From the NCBI GenBank assembly GCA_009823395.1, contig CM020513.1, forward strand, positions 22,155,001-22,219,000: DNA of 64,000 nucleotides, in the 5' to 3' direction. This document shows positions 58,671 through 64,000 of the stretch, in pieces. The stretch comes from Thamnaconus septentrionalis (Eukaryota > Chordata > Actinopteri > Tetraodontiformes > Monacanthidae). How positions within the stretch are numbered: position 1 is the first letter of the stretch; every line of letters starts with the position of its first letter. A model generated the notes under the pieces. The model ran no database searches. It was not told where the DNA came from and saw only the letters and a list, made by a program, of their open reading frames with translations. The translations under genes were made by a program, and so were the position numbers.

Positions 58671-59480
58671 CCAAAATATTTAAATGTTAACAAACCATTT
58701 TAACTATGATGAAGTGCTTCTCATTGGTTGGGTGGGAGGCGCAGGAGGAAAAGAAATAGTCGGTACAATAGTGTCACTTCCTGTTCAACCTGCTGTTAAG
58801 AGATAACGTGCGGCTGTGTTTTAGGTTTTCTGTGTTCTCGGCCGACGCCACCACTAGTCACTCTGCGATCGGCTTCCAATTGGCTCGGGTGTAAATAGGT
58901 TTCCAGTCGGCACTTTGTGTGTCTGAGGTCTGCTCGTTCTACAGCCTCTTCGCTGCGTCGGTACGAGTTGAGCAGCGCCGGCACTGCGCGGAGGGGGTGA
59001 AGGAAGAGCTTTTTCTTTTTCTTTTCTCTTATTTTGTTTTAACCAGGATGTTGATCTGTTCAGTCTTATTCTAAAAAAAAAAACAAAAGTGTATTATTGT
59101 GGCCTTTTAGTAAGTGTTGCTGTAAAATGAAGATTTCAAACCTTTTTGCTCTCACAAAACAAAAACTCCGTCTGATCCACTGTAGTGCGAGGCCTGCAGT
59201 CTGCACGTGCAGGGTTATGAAGTACTGTTTCTAGCTGGAAAGGCTCCAGGTTGATGGAGAACTGAGGTTTCTTTCCTCCTTCCAGGAACGGTGGGACCAA
59301 GTGAGCCCGACGCGGCCGCGTTCCGAGTTGTCGACATTTGGCTGTAAATACAGTGTAACGCCTCACTCCCGCTATTTAACAGCAGCCCCTCTGTTGTGTT
59401 TGTTGGCTTTACAAATAAAGCATGAAGTCTGTGATTGTTTTTAATTTTATATAAATAAAGTTTACACTAATAAAATGTCC
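58165..59480 (+). other. ckap5: ckap5 3' UTR with clustered polyadenylation signals
   Basis: After the TGA at 58162-58164 the sequence is first GC-rich, then has a (CT)n tract at 58626-58669. It ends in three AATAAA signals at 59414, 59454 and 59469. This gives a 3' UTR of about 1.3 kb. Confidence 0.75.
58626..58669. repeat. (CT)n microsatellite in the ckap5 3' UTR
   Basis: About 21 CT units in the sense strand of the inferred 3' UTR. Confidence 0.95.
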
Positions 59481-59751
59481 CTTCAAGTTATGACATTGAT
59501 TTTATTTTATTTTAATTTTTTGCCAGACGATGGATGATGGTGGAATGTAATCCCAGAGGAAAACTTTTTTTTTTTAAACTTCACGTTAGTGCAAGTCTCA
59601 GCGGTTACTCTTAGTTTTCCTTCATTAACAGTGTAAAATGGCAATAAAATAATGAAAAAAAAGCTTTGTTTCTGAAACTGCATAGCTTCATTCACTGCCT
59701 GACAAAAACAAACAAAGATAACACTAATATTTTGTTGGGCACTTGCTGCTG

Positions 59752-59820
59752 CCTGCGATGAACTGGCGACTTGTCCAGGGTGTCGCCCTGCCTTCGCCCT
59801 AAGACAGCCTCTAAGACAGC
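59752..59820 (+). repeat. L2-like LINE 3' tail fragment
   Basis: gcgatgaactggcgacttgt, ccagggtgtcgccctgcc and ttcgccctaagacagc are nearly identical to 26567-26625. The fragment is inserted beside the Tc1 relic. Confidence 0.8.
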
Positions 59821-59835
59821 TCTAAGGTCTGCCAA

Positions 59836-60225
59836 ACTCAAGACCAGGCATTTCAGGCAAATTATGTGGGACTTCAAAGACACCTTGTAACTCTGGTTCA
59901 TTTTTTCTTATCCTGATCTACTCGCCAAACTCAATGACAGAATAAGTTGGACATTATCAGGTAGACAACTGACCTCCTTCTCTGGGCACATGATGATGCT
60001 CAACTATAGACCTGATCAACTGCAGCAACCCCACATGATGGGTTCATTACTTTCTTCTGCCGCTCTTCTTAGCCCAGAAGAACAGCGTGAATCTGGACTC
60101 CTCAGACCACATGACCTCCTTCCATTCCTCCAGAGTCCAATCTTAGTGCTCTGACTTCTTCTGTTTTTCTATGATTGGACCAGAGCAATGGCAGAAGGTC
60201 ATGGTCTGATGAGTCCACGGGGGTG
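59836..60225 (-). mobile_element. Decayed Tc1-like transposase fragment
   Basis: Read on the minus strand, the segment gives pieces typical of Tc1 transposase, such as EEWKEVMWSDESRFTLF near 60120-60080, with stops and indels between them. The conserved WSDE lies within the DDE catalytic region. It is not functional. Confidence 0.7.
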
Positions 60226-60822
60226 GAAAAAACTGCATGCAATTACAATGGTTAATATAATGAATCCTGCATACACTAAATTTGGAAAGACCAAAAAACA
60301 AGCAATTTGATATTTCGATACTTGATTGTTTTTTTACACTCTCGTTAATTCGGCAGTGGATGCAGGATCCAAATGGGTTTGGTCTTAGAATAGAATAGAA
60401 AATCAGATAATACGTCGAATACTCCGAGCTTGTCCTATTTCACTTATTTTTAATTTTCTAGCAGCAGAATAAAACTTCTACATTAATATAAAGTGAGACT
60501 TTTCAACATTTTGACAAATTATAAAAAAGATACAAGAATATGTGTAAAATCCATTTGATGAACAAATGTAAAACAGATAATTCTACAAGTCTTGAGTTTC
60601 TCAGTGTACAAAATACTATATATATATATATATGTACATATAAAGAGCTACACATTAGAATGCTGTGCAGAAACATGGCACTGAGGGGAAAGGCTGACAT
60701 AAAACAGCGCCGTACAGAGCAGATTCAGGCACCTCCAGTTTGAATGTCCGTCCTCAAGTTTCAGAGTACAGTAGACTTGTTTTTTTGTTTTGTTTTTAAA
60801 TAGCAGTTATTAAAAATTAAAG

Positions 60823-61464
60823 TCACAAGACTGTTATTTCTTCACTGTCTGACTCTGAGAGCTCTGACAGTTTGCTGGACTTTGACGGACAGGGCGTTTT
60901 CTGATGACTCTGGGCTTGGTGACACGATGAGATGAGGTGCGACTCCCTCTTGTTCAGTCCCATCCTGTCCAGCCTGTGGCAGTAGGTGCTGCCCACGTCA
61001 GTGAGGTCTGGGTGGGGGTTGGTTTTGGTGGGGAGGGTCTGCTGGCGGCAGCCGCCCGTCGACAGAAGCTCCCGCTCTTTGGAGTTCCTCCATTTCATCC
61101 TGCGGTTCTGAAACCAGATTTTGACCTTGGAAGAAGAAAGAAAAACAAGAGGTTAATAACTGCTGTCAGGGTTCACGGCTGCACTAAAGAACACAAAATA
61201 TGCCAATTTTTAGAGGGAAAAGAAATCACTTAAAAATACAAAATACTTAAAGTCTGAGTACCTGCGAGTCTTTAAGCCCCAGTTTACTGGCAAGCTTCTT
61301 CCTGTCGGGTTTGCTGATGTACTTCTGCTTCTGAAAAGTTCTCTCCAAGGCTTTTCTCTGGAGGTCGGAGAACACGGCCCGCCTCAGCATGCCTCGTCTA
61401 GGTTTCCCCCTGGTGGTCAGAGGCCAGGCAAACGTTCCCGGGACTGGAACGGCAGAGGATGAGG
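60823..61464 (-). CDS. dbx1: Developing brain homeobox 1 (DBX1), last two exons only
   Basis: Minus-strand exons 61262-61464 and 60823-61125 join in phase. The first gives ASSSAVPVPGTFAWPL, then the homeodomain from about MLRRAVFSDLQRKALERTF to LGLKDSQ. The second completes helix 3 (VKIWFQNRRMKWRNSKEREL) and the C-terminal tail ending SESDSEEITVL. KERELLSTGGCRQQTLPTK is the DBX1 form; DBX2 differs after the homeodomain. DBX1 is a repressor that patterns interneuron progenitors in the ventral neural tube and hindbrain. The 5' exons (start codon, eh1-like region) are not seen up to 64000, so the gene continues past the right edge. Whether this is the a or b teleost paralog cannot be decided. 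Confidence 0.93.
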
Positions 61465-62815
61465 CTGAAGGGACAAAGTATAAAAAATAAGTAAACGTTA
61501 GATTGACATAATTCAGACAGTTACATGTCACTGTTAACTGAAGAGTCATCGAAATACAAAAGTCTGCCGCAACTGCATCTTTACAACTACTAGTTTGATT
61601 TACAAATTGTGTTTCATTTCCCTTGGATCTTCACTAAATTCCTGATGGTGGCAGTGCTGCTGCTCACCACTCGCTTACTGGGTTGAGTCAACTGCGGAGA
61701 TTGAATTTCTCTGGTCGGAAGCAAAAAAGTACATCTTTTCTTTTTCTTTCATGAATTTTATTTCCTTAACGTCCTGAAAAAATTCTAAGAAGAAAAATCT
61801 GTAAAACAGCTCATGACTTAATTCACCGTTCTTGCCTGTCTCACTTTCATTGACCAGGCCCAGACAATGTATTGAATGTGTCCAATTTATGCACTATTAA
61901 AAAGTTCTAAATAATTAACCAGGGGAAAAATAAAGGAGTCACCACATTGTATAATAACTCATCAGAACTTGGTTAGAACTGGAGCTAGGGTGTAAAAGTG
62001 ATTTGTTTTATCTGCTGATTTTCTGACTTTGTCAAAGCATCTGTATTAATGGCAGATGTTCTCAGGATAGAACCAATAACTCTGTTTATTGTATGAAAAC
62101 CTCAAGACATACATGTCATAAACAACAAAGTTTTTAAAAAAAAATGTGGATGATACTTTATGGTCTTGCTACACTGAGAGAGCTCAATAAATGTTCTTTA
62201 AATCTTTCTTTAGCCGCATTTTCACAATTTAGCTTTTAAACTTTAAGACATGTCTATCTAAACGAATGCATTCTTTAAAGCCCCATCCTTTACTTTCATC
62301 ATCATCATCATCGTCATCCTCCTCATCCTCATCATCACCACAGGCTATCCAACGCTTTCCATAATATACTTGTTCTCCCTGAAACCTGCCTTGAATAGCC
62401 CAATTTGTCCGGCAGTGGAAACAGTATTTATGCTAATGAACCTGAGTATCCAAAGCTTGGCTCACACTGCCTTAAATGAGGCATGAAGGGGAATTGTGTA
62501 GGCTGCAAATGCATAGAGAAAGGTGATTGTGTTGCAGTGAATTGAGTGGAAAAGGCCCTCGACAGGCCAGTATATTACAGGCCTATTACAGGTCAGCAGA
62601 GAGTTGTTAAAGAGTCTTCACTCAGGCTTTGAGGGGTTTTCAGAGAGCTTCAGGCCGCTCACAAGTGACATCACTCTGATTCCACTGGAATTGTCCGATA
62701 TTTGCAACTTCACCTAATAGCGCTAGAGCGCTTGAATTGAAAAACATCAGCTGCTGTGCGCTTGGAAGTAAATCTGTTTGGGTCTAAACAGATGAGTTTA
62801 GGTTTGGGCGTTTGT

Positions 62816-62863
<48 letters not shown>

Positions 62864-64000
62864 TTTGGCTCCTATTGGTCATGGTCCTGGGAGCTTTGTG
62901 GGTTGGTGGAGGCGCATGGTGGGAAAATGACGGTGCGTGAAGAGCCGCTAAGTTCCCGAGCTGGGAAGATACCCGCCTCACATTTAGACCATGACATACG
63001 GCACTAATATATTTAAAGCGTGACAAAAGTGGACAAATTTGTAGATTAGGACAACTTGTGCTAGTGTCAGCAGTCAGTGCGTCGCCTAAATAGGCCTCCA
63101 AATTGGCGCAGCTGATTCCGTGCTGCCAGTGGCGGTGTTCCCATGCTAAAGAGGCTAACAACCCCCAACGGTCGTCGCCGGTCCCCCCCGCCCCGGAATC
63201 CCAATCAACAAACAGTGAGCCGGAAGTTGGACAATCCAAATATTTTAGATAGAACTGGTCGATCATCAAACTTCTAGTGTTCAGCTCAGATTGATTGGAG
63301 GGAGGAGCTCCATCAAAGTGTGGTTTTGGTGGCTCAGGTTGGTTAGTCGGCCAGCAAGAAGGTTGCACATTTGCATAGATGTAATTTAATATCATAATTA
63401 TTGATGATGATGATGATGATGTTAAATATTACAAACACGACAAACTGGTGGATTATCTCAATTTAACAGTAAAAAGTGGTGACGTTTGAATCAGTGAAGT
63501 CACTGCTTACAGGATGATTTTAATTGAATTATTTGCTGTGTTGCTTTCATGTGTATCAGATCAAATACAGCAAGACAGAAGAGAGAATGGTATGCTCTGA
63601 CAAGGCACACAATTAGAATGCAAAAATGATGACTTTTTTTTATACAATAAATCCAATGAATTTCTCATGAAGAATGATGCACATATCTGAGGCACCCAGT
63701 AAATCAACTGGGACAGGACTAGCAAACTTCTGCAACAATTACATGAATGAAATTATCACACGTGCTTATTATTATCATTATGAAATTAGTTCTGTAGAAT
63801 GTGTATGTGTGCGCATCAAGGTGGAAGTAACAGCAAAAGCATGGAGGTCAGAAGGACCAGAGAGGGAGAGAGAGCCCAGGTGACCCAGTAGTGAGGTCAT
63901 ACAGTTCAAATGTTGTTGTTCAGCAGACTGAGGACAGTTTAGTTATCCTGAAGTGTGATTGTGTGATGCAGGCTGAGAGCAGAGTTACAATCTTTGGAGA
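61465..64000 (-). other. dbx1 intron, no upstream exon found
   Basis: I looked on the minus strand for the expected DBX1 exon 2 peptide (FAFPYFEG-like) and did not find it. The stretch holds a (GT)n tract at 62819-62861, CAT/CCT triplets near 62300 and a (GAT)n tract near 63400. A 203-residue minus frame at 62784-63395 is partly made of the GT tract and is not a gene. Confidence 0.5.
62819..62861. repeat. (GT)n microsatellite
   Basis: About 21 GT units within the dbx1 upstream intron. Confidence 0.95.

Noticed and set aside
60823..61464. DBX2 as the identity of the homeobox gene
   Set aside because: The residues after the homeodomain and the acidic EEITV-type C-terminus match DBX1, not DBX2.
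62784..63395. 203-residue minus-strand open frame
   Set aside because: Part of it is translated GT microsatellite. It has no domain, no splice context and no match to DBX1 upstream exons.

Overview
The window is vertebrate nuclear DNA, almost certainly from a teleost fish. Six intron-rich protein genes use GT-AG splicing. The proteins match vertebrate families along their length, and the introns and spacers carry fish-type repeats: Tc1/mariner and hAT MITEs, L2-like LINE tails, and long CA, CT and AAT microsatellites. I saw no prokaryotic, viral or CRISPR features. Exon models were built by hand from splice sites, reading phase and recalled family sequences; no database search was run.

Layout. 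1-3345 (minus): 5' part of tango6, eight exons, running off the left edge. 3346-4648: divergent promoter region with a long palindromic AAT microsatellite. 4649-13511 (plus): cryptochrome cry2, 12 coding exons, with an unusually long C-terminal tail. 13512-18232: cry2 3' UTR and spacer ending in a GC-rich promoter-like block. 18233-27260 (plus): mapk8ip1 (JIP1 scaffold), 12 coding exons. 27261-30171: 3' UTR and convergent spacer. 30172-33927 (minus): cstpp1 (C11orf49), 9 exons. 33928-39588: spacer, a TATA-containing ckap5 promoter, a noncoding first exon and a 3.5 kb first intron. 39589-58164 (plus): ckap5 (XMAP215/ch-TOG), 43 coding exons. 58165-60822: ckap5 3' UTR and a decayed Tc1 copy. 60823-61464 (minus): the last two exons of the homeobox gene dbx1. 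Its 5' exons are not in the window.

How the genes relate. As I recall the human map, CRY2, MAPK8IP1, CSTPP1 and CKAP5 all lie at 11p11.2 and DBX1 at 11p15.1, whereas TANGO6 is at 16q22. The window would then be largely a conserved 11p block with tango6 joined to it, and with LRP4 absent between cstpp1 and ckap5. JIP1 (kinesin cargo adaptor and JNK scaffold), CSTPP1 (tubulin polyglutamylation) and CKAP5 (microtubule polymerase) all act on microtubules, but I see no evidence that they form one regulated system.

Most notable points: a single-base deletion in ckap5 exon 18 that breaks an otherwise intact 43-exon frame; two possible C-terminal ends for cry2; a duplicated charged-helix insert and an altered kinesin-binding tip in JIP1; and a probable GC-AG intron in tango6. 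I did not find a convincing new biological system here.
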